A DNA stretch of 64,000 bases from Amblyomma americanum (Eukaryota; Arthropoda; Arachnida; Ixodida; Ixodidae): positions 543,172,207 through 543,236,206 of the forward strand of contig NC_135497.1 of assembly GCF_052857255.1 (NCBI RefSeq), written 5' to 3'. This document shows positions 44,838 to 57,411 of this stretch, piece after piece. Each line of letters opens with the position of its first letter. Within the stretch, counting starts at the first letter, position 1. The translations under genes and the position numbers were made by a program. Below the pieces are notes generated by a model. The model made no database searches, was not told the DNA's origin, and was given only the letters and a program-made list of their open reading frames with translations.

Positions 44838-45039
44838 CATCCACAGAGGTCAATGACTTCGCCAAAAATATGACATATCATTTGAGTGATCCGCCTTCTA
44901 TTTCTATTGATTCGTGTCGCTCCGTGAGTAAAACAGCTTACTTGCAAGGAAGCGCGTTCGGCCCTGTGCGCGCTTCCGAAGCGCGCTGAAAATAGTGGGC
45001 ACAAATATGTCAGACACTGTAGCAAGCGATACGGTTGTC

Positions 45040-46178
45040 CCCACCCTCCCCGGAGCAGCCACAGACCGCCCTGCTCCATGAAGCTCATCAGTCTGGTCTG
45101 GCCACATGCACCATCAATTTCCCAACGCATGAAGGTAAGGAAATTGGTCGCAAATTTTCCAATTGAGGAGGCTTCCCTGGTTTCGATGTTAAAATAATCC
45201 TTGACGTCTTCCACTGCTGTGGGAGCTAACCTTTTTCTCAACATTCCTGCATATACTCTCTTTGATACCTAATGGAGTAAACGTCTAGGTTCCTGAGCAT
45301 TTTGGTCGTTACCCCGTGAGGGCCAGGAGCCGATCGCGTTTTCATCTTACAATCTCTGCCCTTATTTCTGCCTTTGTGACGGGGCGTCCAGCGCCTAGTT
45401 AGGCGCTCCACCATAGTCAGGAAGTAGGGTTGGCGAAGTATCCCCCACTTACGTCTCAATTAATTTGATAATGAAAGTATCATTGCCCTTTCGAACGCGT
45501 GCCTTGCTTGGCCAATCTTATACCGGATCTTGTCTTCGAGTTTGCAGGGTTCAAGATGTGCCAAAGAAAGTTCCTCGTCTTGGAGATTTTCATGCTCCCC
45601 TCCATTTCGTCACACATGTTGTCCCAATTTTGTGCGCATAATTTAAAAGTATAAATTTCTATTCCTTTATTATGTCTTTCAATCCTCCTTCTGATGTTGC
45701 GGTTACATTTCAGCTTCATGAGATGATGCTCCATGCTTTTCTTACCTCCCCATATATGCAGAAGACAGCTATCCGCGTTCTCCGGGGCGTTACCCCCTAC
45801 TAGCGCTTCTGTCGCCTCTCTAGCGTCCGATTTGACCGCCGTCGTCTATTCTTTAATGTTTCTGAGGGGCTGCAGTTCCTGAGCACTGCCAATATCTCTA
45901 AATTGATGCAAGTCATCGACGCCCGGGTCACGAGCCCTGCGCGTTTTAAGGCTTGTTTCACTATGGCAACAATTAAGTAGTGGTCGCTGCCAAACATTTG
46001 ATCTGAATTATGCCATTCTAAACATTTTGCGTTTTTCTAGAAAGTCAAATCTGGAGATGTGTCCTTACTAACGCTATTGCCGGCCGTCGTTGGACTCTCG
46101 GGGTCCGTGTGCAAGGTTAGATGGTCTGGTTCCCACCTTACTTGTGTGCGCAGGACGTCATGCTCCAAATGAAACATA
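45040..46178 (-). pseudogene. Inverted LINE segment: endonuclease C-terminus to early RT
   Basis: From 46130 downward it shows a DTSPDLTF block, GSDHYLIVAIVK (last endonuclease block), a basic linker with RNIRRRIERHNK (45700), TRSAPGPHGVTTKMLRNLD (RT start, near 45330) and PGKPPQLENLRPIS near 45160. Several stops interrupt it, including at two positions near 45220-45240. It ends near 45040 beside unrelated sequence leading to the (GT)n run. Confidence 0.75.
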
Positions 46179-46180
46179 AC

Positions 46181-48130
46181 TAAATACACTCACGGTCAAA
46201 AGATGTGAAAGCCATTTTGGGGCTGGACCTCACGAAGGCTTTCGACAACGTGAAGCATGAGGTGGTCCGGGAAGGGCTGAACAAGGTTAATGTAGGTGAC
46301 AGGATATATCGGTAAATCAGGGACTTTCTGAGAGGCAGAACTGCCCTCATGAAGTTCCTAACGCAGGAATCCCCCGCAAGTGACCCAGGGAGTAAGGGTA
46401 CGCGCCAAGGATCGGTGCTGTATCCCCTACTCTTCAACGTTGCTACCATAGAAGTCCCCAAGCAATTGGCAAAGCTCGAAGGATTAAAATTTAATATATA
46501 TGCGAATGATATCACCCTTTGGGTCAACCGCAAGAGTGATTCGGCCGTCTAAAACCTACTCCACGCCGCCACCGACATCATAGTCGAGTACGCGGCCGAG
46601 GGAGGCCTAGCGCGCTCGCCGCAAAAATCAATTTTTTATATACATTCCGAAGCACTTAAGGTGCATCCACCGTCCGAGATCAAAATTAAAGTGGCGGGTG
46701 AGGAGGTACAGATAGTCGAGAAAATCAGAACCTTGGGCATTATTCTCCAGTCACACGTACATAATGGCGATTCCATTGCGGGGCTCTTTAAAGAGCTTCA
46801 CCTCTTTCATTAAATAAAGGCTTTTCACCACCACCACCATAATGGCGATAATGACACAAGGCTGGAGAATCACACGATGCAGAACCTGAGCCTTATTAGG
46901 CGGGTGGCCAGCAGGAACCGAATGGTAAAGGAAAAAAAATTATTAAGCTGGTACAGGCGTGCATATTCAGCCGGGTTCAGCCACGGAACGCTATATCTTG
47001 ATTTGAACGGTGGAAAAAGAAAGAGATTGAGTCTCTAACGAGAAAATGCGTTAAAAGATCTCTGGGTCTCCCCATAAGCACATCCACAAAGAGGCTGATC
47101 CCTCTAGGGGTGCAGAACACATGGGCAGAACTGGCGGAGGCGGTGCGAACATCTCCATTTGAGAGGCTAAGCTTCACGTGGACAGGGAGAGCCATTCTAA
47201 TCAAAGTTGGAGTAAAACCGTATAGATGTCCCACAAAAAAGGTGGAGTTAGTGAGGATTGATTCCTCCCTTGCCAGAAAACAAGCACCCGGAATATAACA
47301 AACACAAGAGGCAAAAGCGAGCGGCGGAATTAGAAATTAGACTCGGAAAAATTTCGGCCTATGTAGACGCGGCGGTAGGTGGTGGCGGTTTTACGGTGGC
47401 AATGGTCGTCAACGGCCGGGGCAATCCCGCGTCAGCTGCCACTTCGCGCGGTCGGAGCATAGAAGTTGCCGAGGAAGTTGTGATCGCTTTAGCTTGCGTT
47501 GGAAGGGAAGCGAAATTTGTCATCAGTGACAGAAAAATTGCAATACAAAATGTTAGCAAAGGAAGAATCTCGCCCTTAGTGGCCAGAATCCTAGGCTAGA
47601 GAAAGTTGAATAGGAAAATTCAAATAATTTCATCTCCGACACACGAAGGCGTCCCCGGCAACGAGGCGGCCCACGAGCTGGTTCGACATCTACTGCAGAG
47701 CCGCTACATTGCCCCTCAATGCCGAGGAAGCGGAGAGAGCATCGTAAAATATATGATCACGCAGCATTATAGATTGGAGCGCAGACTGGTACCCCCCCCC
47801 CCGAGACCCGAAATTAAACAACAGACAAGCAGCCGCATGGAGGCGAACCACATGTTCCGTGAGGCCAGGAGCGATAAATGTAATCTCTGAGACGCTAGAG
47901 GGACCCCTGACCACCTAGTATGGGAATGTGCGTACTCTCCCGGGGGACGAAAAATATGCACAATAGAGACACTTGGGGGACCATGCTACGCAGGTCGGAT
48001 CCGGCGCTTTAGCTCCTGCTCGTCCAACTGGCTAAACAGGCTGCTGGGACCCAACACCTCCCAGTCTGAATCTGAGGCGGTGGCACCCAACCCTTGACCT
48101 GCGTGTCCTGGGTGGGTAGATCCCCTTATT
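46181..48130 (+). pseudogene. LINE RT core, RNase H and C-terminus, sense part
   Basis: RT blocks: AILGLDLTKAFDNVKHEVV (46205), GTRQGSVLYPLLFN (46400) and YANDITLWV (46500, where Asn replaces the first Asp of YADD). RNase H: ISAYVDAAVGGGGFTVAMVV (47355) and PTHEGVPGNEAAHE (47640). The zinc-binding end has TPDHLVWEC near 47915. Stops and frame changes occur at about 46316, 46551, 47040 and 47300. A 66-bp insertion interrupts it at 46772-46837. Confidence 0.82.
46772..46837 (+). mobile_element. Ultra-short LINE-tail insertion (66 bp) with 12-bp duplication
   Basis: CATAATGGCGAT stands at 46760-46771 and again at 46838-46849. The intervening 66 bp is the very 3' end of the LINE tail seen at 43990-44066 (AATAAAGGCTTTTCACCACC). 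It interrupts the RT frame. Confidence 0.9.
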
Positions 48131-48160
48131 TGTTGAACATTAACGTTCATTCCATCCATT

Positions 48161-48325
48161 CATTCACCACCTGGGGATCTTTAATGTGCACAGACATCAC
48201 TGAGCACACGACCGCCTTTGCGTTTCGCCTCCATCGAAACACCGCCACAGCGGTCGAGTTTGAACCCGGGTACTCCGGATCAGTAGCCGAGCGTTCTAAC
48301 GACTCACCCACCGAGGCGGGTTCAT
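48161..48325 (-). mobile_element. tRNA-derived tick SINE, partial
   Basis: The minus strand carries a GAGTCGTTAGAACGCTCGGC A-box region and a CGGGTTCAAACTCG B-box region, ending after CCCCAGGTGGTG. The 3' half is missing. Confidence 0.8.
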
Positions 48326-48339
48326 CCCTCTTCTTTTGC

Positions 48340-49685
48340 AAACACGTGCGTGTGTCGTGACATGCATCGCAGTTGTCTCCATTGTGGCGTTTCACTGGTG
48401 GCGCCACCGCGTTTGTCGTCTGCTTCTGCCTGCTCTATACCGCTCACCTCTGCGTTGCACTCGCTCCTTTATTCGCGCGCTCCTCACGCTGACATCTTCT
48501 GCGTCTGCTCTTTCAATCTTTTCTCTCGCGTACCATGGATGGCCTTGTAATGAGTATTAGTAGTGTATATTAAACATGGTAAGGTATGCAAGGTTTAACG
48601 CCCGGCATCTGCATATGAGCTTTGAGAGAGAGCCTAGTAGTGGAACATGGATTAATATCGCCCACTTTGTGGTCTATAATATGCTCGGACATCGCACAAC
48701 TCCTATACAATGTGCGTATTTCGGAAATTTACGCAACTAAGCTTGGAAGGTGCAGCATCGTTGGCAGAATGGTACTTCACTGTTGCGCAAACTTTCCTTT
48801 GCCATATTCTGGTTAACAGCCAAAGCCGAAACAGCACATCGCCTACCCACCACATTAGCAGGACTTCAGAGTATGAGATTCTCACGTCTGCCGTGCCGTC
48901 TGTGTACTGGCGACCTCATGGGTTCGCTCGTCTGTCTATTGTTGCAAGGAAGAAAGAAAAGGAAAATGCACAGGCCTGCTCACTGGCTCAAGCCGAGCCA
49001 CAATCACTACCACGTGCAGACAGTAGAAGAGTTCAAGGATGGGATAGAAAGAAAGGATTGTAAAGAACGCGCTAAAGACCAGGCCGATCCCGGAGGTAGT
49101 GCAATACCGGGACAACCGGTGGCGGGAGTGAAGCATCCTTCAAACTCTCCGCCACATTTCCAAAAATAAGTCCAATTGAACCCGTAACAGATACTCTACG
49201 CGGTCCGGACCGCTATCCCCGTTGTCTGAGTGCCCCTGTCGAGTCATGTTCAATGTACACGCAAGCGAAACCTCAAAAACGACGCCGGCGGCGCGCAGAG
49301 GACCCGGCAGCGTGCGAAATCAGAGAGCTGCTTCCTTCATTAAACATGTATTTTGGCGGAGTTGGTTGCAAGGTACTTAATTGTAACACATGAAAACGAA
49401 AAGAACCGAAATGCGAACACAAGAAGAAAGCTTCATAAGGCTCAGCTGGAGAAATAAAATCGAGGTATATTAATACAATTAAAGGAGAGTGATCGCGTAT
49501 TTAGACTTAAATTAGCCTGTGCTTGCACTAAGCTTCTCACCACTAAGATCGTGTCGTTGTGCAGTGCGGGATAAATCTGTCTTGTCCGCGTTTAATTTGT
49601 AACGGACGCTTTATCGGCCGACTCATCAAAATAAGAGTCATCTTAGAAAAAGGTATCGCACGCAAAGCGATAAACACGATTGAAA
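48340..49685. other. No gene recognised
   Basis: Several overlapping ORFs of 60-140 codons between 48700 and 49170 lack motifs and conflict with one another. Confidence 0.45.
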
Positions 49686-49689
49686 AAAA

Positions 49690-49999
49690 TGAATTGGATT
49701 TTGTGGAAAGTAAATGGCGCAGTATCTGTCTCACATATCGGCAGACACCTCAACCGCGACGTAAGGGCACGGATAAAGTATGGAGTGAAAGAATAAATGA
49801 ACTAAACCGTGCTGTAGTGGAGGGATCCGGGATAATTTCGACCACCTGCGGATCTTTAACATGCACTGACATGCACAGCACACGGTCGCCTTCCCGTTTC
49901 GCCTCTATCAAAAGGCAGTCGCCACGGTAGCGTCCGAACCCGGCACCTCCGGATCAGTAGCCGAGCGCCCTAACCACTGTGCCATGCCACCGCGGCAGG
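49690..49999 (-). mobile_element. tRNA-derived tick SINE, full head
   Basis: Minus strand: CCGCGGTGGCATGGCACAGT at the head, a GGGTTCGGACGC-type B box, CGCAGGTGGTCGAAATTATC, then GGCAGATACTGCGCCATTT-type 3' end. Confidence 0.87.
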
Positions 50000-50026
50000 C
50001 CAAGCTTGAAAAATTTAAAAATTGAA

Positions 50027-50245
50027 AATTGGTTTTGGGGAAAGGAAATGGCACAGTATCTGTCTCACATATCGGCCGACACCTGAACTGCGCCGTAAGG
50101 GAAGGAATAAAGGAGGGATTAAAAAAAGAAAGGAGGAAAAAGGTGCCGTAGTGGAGGGCTCCGGAATAATTTCGTCCACTAGGGGATCTTTAACGTGTAC
50201 TGACATCGCACAGCCCACGGGCGCCTATGCGTTTCGCCTTCATCA
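50027..50245 (-). mobile_element. tRNA-derived tick SINE, head missing
   Basis: Minus strand: body with GTGGACGAAATTATTCCGGA and CCTCCACTACGGCACC, ending in a CCTTTCCCCAAAACCAATTT tail. The tRNA part is lost beyond 50245. Confidence 0.85.
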
Positions 50246-50375
50246 AAACGATACCGCCGTGGTGTTGCGAGGTCTTCTCGTGAGTCAAAACACGAGACTG
50301 CCGAACCACCGCATACTCACAGCGCGACTTAGGTGTCCACTGAGCCAGGGACCAAAATATACTTACACATTACCC

Positions 50376-50680
50376 GGCCGGGTGGCTCAGCGGTTAGGAC
50401 GCTCACCTACTGATCCGGAGCTCCCGTGTTCGAACCGGACCACGGCAGCTGCGTTTTTATGGAGGAAAAACGCTCAGGCGCCCGTGTGCTTTGCGAAGTC
50501 AGTGCACGTTAGAGATCCTCAGGTGGCCGAAACTATTCAGGAGCCCTCCACAACGTCACCTCTTTCTTCCTTTCTTCTTTCACTCCCTCCTTTATCCCTT
50601 CCCTTACGGCGCGGTTCAGGTGCCCAATGGTACATGAGACAGATACTGCGCCATGTGCTTTCTCCAAAAAAAACACACTA
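50376..50680 (+). mobile_element. tRNA-derived tick SINE, full length
   Basis: The best copy here: A box GGGTGGCTCAGCGGTTAGGA, B box GTGTTCGAACCGG, body CAGGTGGCCGAAACTATTC, CCCTCCACAACG, and a pyrimidine-rich stretch then TTTATCCCTTCCCTTACGGC. It ends in an A-rich tail near 50670. Confidence 0.9.
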
Positions 50681-50699
50681 TACACATTACACCTCATAA

Positions 50700-53600
50700 G
50701 TATTCCTTAGGTGCTCCCATATTGTGTTTTTACGTTTTGTGCTGAAAAGAGGTTTATTTTAATAACAGTTTGGTGGAACTCTTTGGGAGAGCTTCAATGA
50801 TGAAAGTGAAAAAATATTCCTACCAGGATGCTGTGAATAAAGATGTCAGATATTCTAACTTAGCCATTATAGCTCTCTGCGCTGAACGCGAAGACATGGG
50901 GTAGATAAATGCCCTCTAGTCGGCTCTCTCGCTCAGCGGTGTTCGTGCATCATATTGTGGTGATCTTAAAAAACAGTCCCATACGGGGACGCAGTAATTT
51001 TAATTAGTTTATTCTATGCCATAAACTTCGTTTTGTGTGGTGTACTCAGACGTCAAAGCAATGCAGCACTAATAAGATCAAAGCCTAATTGAATTGATAC
51101 CTCAAACCCGGGGCACAGTTGAACAAGTAGATGGTGGAGATTTTCGCCCGAGATTCTCAGCTGGATCTAAATACAGGGGTGCATATTCGGCGCCGGAGTT
51201 GCTGTGCCCATAAGCCACCCCATTAAGGAACAATGGGGGCAGAGGGCGCGGAGGGTCCTAGAGAAGATGAGGAGTGTCAGGGAAGTCACCGCAATCACAA
51301 GACGGGTGACCAAATCGACGCCCAGGGTTGTGGATAAGGGAGGCTGTAGGTAGGGAAAATGTTTGAACAGTGGTCCAGGTTGTGCCCTCAGCGTACCTCA
51401 TCGATGTAAGCAAGAGGGCGCTAAGGCATATGAGAGCTCTCACCTGAGCGAGCCGAGAGCGTTGGTGGAGACGTGGTGGTGAAAGCTATCAGATAGAGAA
51501 AGGGGACATCGACCACCATATTCTCAGCCGCGGGAGAAAGGTGCTGGAGACGCCATGAGCCAGCTCATTCGCTACAACGTTGCAGGGAGATATAATTCAT
51601 TCCTGGTAAAAAAGGAAGGGAATGTTAAGCTATTGATTTCTCTCTCGATTAATGGCCAGGGTGGCTGCAGGCTGTGCCTGGAAGGAGCACGCACTCTGGG
51701 ATGTTCTTGACGTAGTAAAAAATGTTATAATTTTTTACAAGAGTGTCGAAGAGAGCGCAGAAAGGCGTCATCCAAGAGAGTTCACGTCACGTGTTCACCA
51801 CTGAGTCCACACCGAACGAGTCTACGACGACTCCACACTTACTACGTCTGGCGCAGGTCTTATAAACCACTGGGGCTCCCCAGTGTTCCTCGGTGTTCCT
51901 AGGTCGCAGCCGGCACATGGCCGGTACGGATGTAGAAATAGCCATCACATGCCGTCACGCCTGGTCTTTACAGATGACGACATGGTTGCTACGCGGCCAG
52001 CATGCAGGTGACAAAAATGTAATCGCCCTGGCACACGTTTAGAAAATCTCGTCACGCGCTCCGCATCGCCTGAAGGATCCGTGTGATGCCCGTTCCATGC
52101 GACACCTTTGAGCATCACAGATTGCCACACCACCTTGCATCCTTCCGTATCCAGAGAACAACTCCGCCAGTGAATGACTTCTCATGGTCACCTGGAGTCA
52201 CAGTCATAACAGTACGCTTAACCTACGGCGAAAACACGGCCGTGAACACAAATGCGAGCCGGTAATTTTGATCACATTTCGCTTGAAAACGCGGCTGCAG
52301 CGGCCAGACTGGGCTAGCATTGCTTGCGGGTTGAGAGCAAGACGCGAGTGGGAATCACTCTGCACGACGTGGGATGCAAGCCAGATACATAGCGTTGTTC
52401 TGCATCGGGGATTGTCCCTTTCAATTCTCCTTTCAAGACACATTGTGAAGCCCACTTGCACAAAGTAAATTAGACGAGTTTCAGTCTAGCGTTTTCATTC
52501 GAAAGCATTATCTTCGCTGTTTCGTTTCAGAAGAAAGTGGACGCAAAACGTGTCGGCACCCATTGCATCGTTCGGGGAGGAGTTACCAGTAAAAATGATT
52601 GATTGTGAGAGAGAGAATGACAAAATTTCGATGCGCGGGAAATTTGGCTGATGTGCAATAACTAATTATTTAGAGTCTGAAAAGTCGATTAGACGTCGAA
52701 ATAGTCCCAGATGTGGATATAATGGGTGGACGTCGATATTGCGTGAAAATACGCAAACAAGCCGGTTGAAAGTTTAAAATACATTATATGTGATTAATGA
52801 ACGATAAGCAAACAAGAAGGTATGGTTGATGTGGGGAAATTAGAGGGAAATAAAAAGCATCGACGTTGATGTTGTGGGACGACGTCATAACATTCTGGGA
52901 TGTTGCAAGGGTATAAAACAAAAAAATAGGTTTAAAAAGAGTAAGCCAGGTTAAAAAAGTGTTTATTTATGTAAAAGCAAAAAGAAATTGTTAATTAATT
53001 GAAAAAATGCTGACAAACAGAAACGAACGACAAAAGGAGTGCTAGGACATCCCTATTTTGAAGCGAAGAGATGCGACCATTCTGGATGAGATGTCAATGC
53101 TCTCACATCCTCCCTGTGCGGGTCGCTGCAGTGATCTCTAAAGTCTTTCTTGTGGAAACACATGCTACATGCAGGTAGCGTGTTTGTGCGTTCAACAGAG
53201 ACGCAAATGCAGCAAAAGCTCCTAATCCACGCAATGGAGCATTTACAGCCTCTTGTCCCGAAGAAACCGGCGAACAAAATCGGCGCACCGAAAACTCTAT
53301 TTTCTGCAGCAAGCTCCTCACCATCCGTCTGCACTACCGCCAGAGCACAAAGGGATTAATCGAAAAGGCGGAGAGATGTTCAAGACTGAAACATTTCATT
53401 TTCTACGTGGCCCGAAACGAAGTAAAAGTACTCATGTGCAACATCAAAGATATTTATTTCATCAAAAATCCAGAAAATTTTCTGTCTTGGCTGAGCGACA
53501 CACTGAGGTCTACACTTCAAATTTCCAATGCAAAGTTGAAAGCGCGAAGACGGTTGTGAAAATAATATCAAGTGTCTTGTTCGGTAGAGTTCTCCAGCTG

Positions 53601-55379
53601 TAGCTATGAACCCTCAAAAAGTTTTTTGTTGAAAAATACTTCACCTCTTATTGTTCAATAATGAGAGATCACATTTAAATGAATGTCTTCATGTTGATGA
53701 AACATTAAGGGTCAGGAGATCTCTTGAAAATGGGCTCTGAAATACGGTTTAATTTATTTTGAGTACTGTCTGTTGAATTTTGTTTTGATTTTTTATTGCT
53801 ATTCTCTAATTATTTTTTTATATCTTCTTTGCTTCTGATATTTTTAAGAACAGTCACTGGATGGATTAAAAATGTATATATTTTGCACTCCTACTGCGCC
53901 GGAAGGCCCATATCGTTGCAATTTGCGCGTACATTTGCTGCAGCAAAAGATGGAGGTAACCTGCGCTCACACTTTAACATTGCAAGCTCGTGCTCATGTG
54001 GTGCTGAAAACATTCAGAAGAGGATAATATGCACACGCTCACACGCAGACAGACGCACACATTCACAGCCCGCTCATTTCACAGCATGGAACAGCTTGCA
54101 CACGAGGCTTATACACTCCCTAACAAATGTGTGTCCATCGATGCAGGTGATGAACTGTCAACCATCGGTTATTGAATTTATTATGGTCACTATTTTATAT
54201 TTTATTTGCCATAAAATTATTCAAGTTCACATGCGATGTTTTGTTGTTTGAATTCCTCGATTTCTTCAAGAACAACGAAAATAAAAGCAATAGTAAGAGC
54301 CGCTTTTGCATGAACGCAATTTAGGCCTGAAGGTGCATTCTAGTATCAGCACTTTTCTTTCTTGGGAAAGAGATCTTGAGAGGCTTACTAATGTCTTTGC
54401 TGGCACTGCGTTCTCCTAGAGCATCAGTACAGAAACATTAAGTCTGAGGCGCCCATCCGACGCGTCTATATTGGGCCTGCTTTATTTAACGAAGGCTTAG
54501 CAACATCACCATCTTCACAAGTGCATCTCAACAACAGGTACTCAACAAATTTACTCAAGTACTTCGTTCTGAACTGCTCAACAAAATTGTCCTTGAGGCT
54601 TGTTGAATATATTTAATGGCTGTTTATTTTACATTCAAAAACCGCTTACAAATTCTCAAAATAAGATAAACGGAAAATCAATGCTAATTTTTCTAATGAA
54701 TTCTCTGATTGCCAAGATCGTGGCGTCGTTGGACGTGAGCAATGAGGAGAGGTAAGCCTGCTGAGGGTAGCTAAGGGGAGGCAGCAAGTGGCAAGGAGCG
54801 ATGAAGATAGGGCACAAAAAATGACAACGTTTACACCTCCTAAATCAGAGAATTTAGCAACAGGTAGCGTAAACGTTGTCACCTTTTCTGCTTCTAAACT
54901 CTCCATGCTACATCATCACCATCACCCTAACAACGCCCGCAGCGGGATAATTGCCTCTATATTTCTCCAAGCAATCCTGCCCTGTTGTTGGTGTTCAAAA
55001 CATTTTTTTCACAAAGCAGGAAGAGAGAGGATATGGTGCACTGCGGGTGGAATGCTTAGTTCACGATCCGGAATGCTTAGCTCACGAATGCTTAGTTCAC
55101 GATAGCTGACGCTCTAGCCTGGGACACCAGAGCGCGCGGGCTCGCCAGTTTTGAGTTTTCCTCCTAGTGGTGTGTATGTAATTCGGGGGTTTGACGCCAG
55201 AGCATCTCCATGTTGCGTGGTATGTGGTGGGATTCTAGCCAACACAAGCGCAAACCCATCATAGTGACCTGAAGGTGTCTTTACGGTGTGAGAGTAGACT
55301 TGTCACTACATTCGTAGGATAAGTAGTCTTTCTCAGTACATATGGGAGACGGAGGGGAGCTCAGGGTATTTAGCTGCTC
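50700..55379. other. Gene-free stretch with minor repeats
   Basis: All ORFs are short and lack motifs. Small structures only: an inverted pair TGACAACGTTTAC / GTAAACGTTGTCA near 54821-54883, and three GAATGCTTAGTTCACGA-like copies at about 55050-55100. The 52480-53050 part is AT-rich. Confidence 0.5.
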
Positions 55380-56952
55380 GGCTAGTGCACCCTCGAGCAG
55401 GCCTTTTTCGCGGCCTCATTTCCCTCGAGCCCCTCGTGCCCGGGTGTCGAAGTGATTTGGTGCTTTTTGGAAGACGTGTGAGGACGCTTAGTGTTGAGCG
55501 TGGGCGCTACTGATTTTGGAATTCTGCCTGAATGAAGGAGCCGACTCGGATAATTTGAGTCGTCACAATTTTGAGGTATTTGCCAGAGGCGTCGCCATAT
55601 TAAATGGCTAGCGCGACTGCAGCTGTTTCGACTGCAGTATGGGTACCTTTTGCGATGAAGACGCTGGAGATTTCCGGATAGTTGTTGTCTAGGAGAAATG
55701 CAACTGCTATGGTAGAGTTGGGGTATGTGGCGGAGTCTACGTACACGTTGTTTCTTGGTTTTTTGGGGAGTGCGGCGCATGTAATGTATTCGTGCCATTT
55801 TTGGGTCTTCGTGTATTTCCCGCTGCATGTTATTTGGCACAAGGGTCACCTGAGTGCCAGAGCAAAGATTGGTGTCGATGTCCTGGGAGTCTTGTACTTG
55901 CCGGAGGTCTGCAGATGTGTCAGTTCATTCTAGAATGGGTCTTCCGGATTTAGTGGCGAATAGTCTTTCTGTGAGGAGAGGACAGTTTCTCGTACCACGG
56001 CAAAGGTGTTGGTGAAGCCGACGACTTCGAGGTGATTGTTGGATGTGTAAACAAGGAAGCCGAGTTCTGGTCTGTAGGCCATGTTAATGATCGCTTTCGC
56101 TTTGATTTCCACTTTAAGCAGAGTGAGGTATGGAAGCCTATACGATGGGTGACTCATTGCTAGTCCCTGTATTGGTTTCTTCTTGACGCATGCTCTTGCG
56201 GTTTCTAGTGAGCGATTTGATCAAACAAGCGATTTGTTCAGATGCAGAGTGGAGGCGCTGTAAGGTATATTTGGCCTTTCCATTGCTTTTAATCGAAAGT
56301 CTCAGGATGCGTAGGATTCAGTCTTCTCTTATTAGGGTACCATCGAGCTGCACCTCGAGGACGCCCGGGGATTTGTATGCCTGTCCCCTTATGCGAACAA
56401 TTCAGAATTTCTCCAGTGCACATCGGATACCGTATCCTGCTGCCAGGCTTTCGACACAAAGCCTCTACCTGCAACGTTCCTTCTTTGGTAGCGAAGGAGC
56501 CTTTAGTTCTCCAGATTGTTTTTTCTTCTGCATAGATCGTATATTTGATGTCTAGAATTATGTCGAGAGCTGAGACCATGCTGATCATGGCGACATTGTA
56601 GAGTAATAGGCCGATAATCGAGCCAGTGAAGGGGGGGGGGGCTACTTTGTGTCTTTGTTGGGCATGTGTCCCCTTCCTGAGCGCACTTGTCCCTGGCCAA
56701 GTGTGGCCTTGCGGTCGCAAAGACAATGTTCGGTGTAGTTGAAAGTTTTTACGACACATCCCAAGGACTTTAGCTTCGGGAGAATGGTTTCATGACAGAC
56801 ATTGTCGAAGGCATCCTTGAGATAAACGGCCAAGATCACTGTACTCCACCACGAGGAATGGTTTGTAATACTTTTTCATTTAGGAGGAGGGCGCGAAGTA
56901 GTCATTATATTAGATTAAATTTGGAGACGGAATTGAATGATGCGTTCATATA

Positions 56953-57400
56953 GCTTGGCGGCACGGAAATGATGGGCCACACTTACCCGCAAAACTTTTC
57001 CATTTTGCTATTGCAGTTCCTCGGGCTGTGCCTTCAGGCTCCTTCCGGCGAGCCTTCTCTCGTCCTGACACCCTTCGTCGACTCCTGCTGCCGTGGTGGT
57101 TTTGCATCCTTGGAAAGCCTTCCCTGCGATCTACCGCTGCATTTCTCGGACGCGCCCCGCTGCCGCGTAGCCAACGCATCTGCCGACCGCGCAGCACAGC
57201 TTGCGCAGGTGTACCTTGCCCTGGATACGTCGATCTGGATAGAGCCTCGTTATCGGGATACCTGCCTCGTGACCAAGCTATCTTCACCTCAGCTCACCGT
57301 TATAAAGCCCTCCCTCAGCAATGCGCCCTTCAGTGGGCTTGGCGGCACGGAAATGATGGGCCACACTTCCCCGCAAAACTTTTCCATCTTGCTTGTGCAG
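56953..57400 (+). repeat. 5' UTR monomer repeat of the CR1 element, 384-bp spacing
   Basis: GCTTGGCGGCACGGAAATGA begins at 56953 and again at 57337, and the copies agree for about 60 bp up to GCAG. Some LINEs carry tandem 5' monomers acting as promoters; that role is inferred here. Confidence 0.8.
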
Positions 57401-57411
57401 GTGAGCAATCG

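Larger units (their letters stand above)
45040..48130. mobile_element. RNase H LINE with inverted 5' part (twin-priming structure)
   Basis: The 5' part (endonuclease end to early RT) lies on the minus strand from about 46178 down to 45040. The 3' part (RT core to end) lies on the plus strand from about 46181 to 48130. The minus part breaks off after an RLMSFMEQGGLW-type RT block and the plus part begins at AILGLDLTKAFDNV, so only some 30-40 residues are lost between them. The endpoints and orientation match the 5' inversion expected when a second primer starts during reverse transcription. Confidence 0.75.

Noticed and set aside
48710..49169. Overlapping ORFs of 117 and 139 codons
   Set aside because: No motifs, no splice or start context, and two conflicting frames; likely chance.
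51258..51443. 61-codon minus ORF starting with a signal-like hydrophobic stretch
   Set aside because: A short hydrophobic start alone is weak; there is no secreted-protein family match or cysteine pattern.
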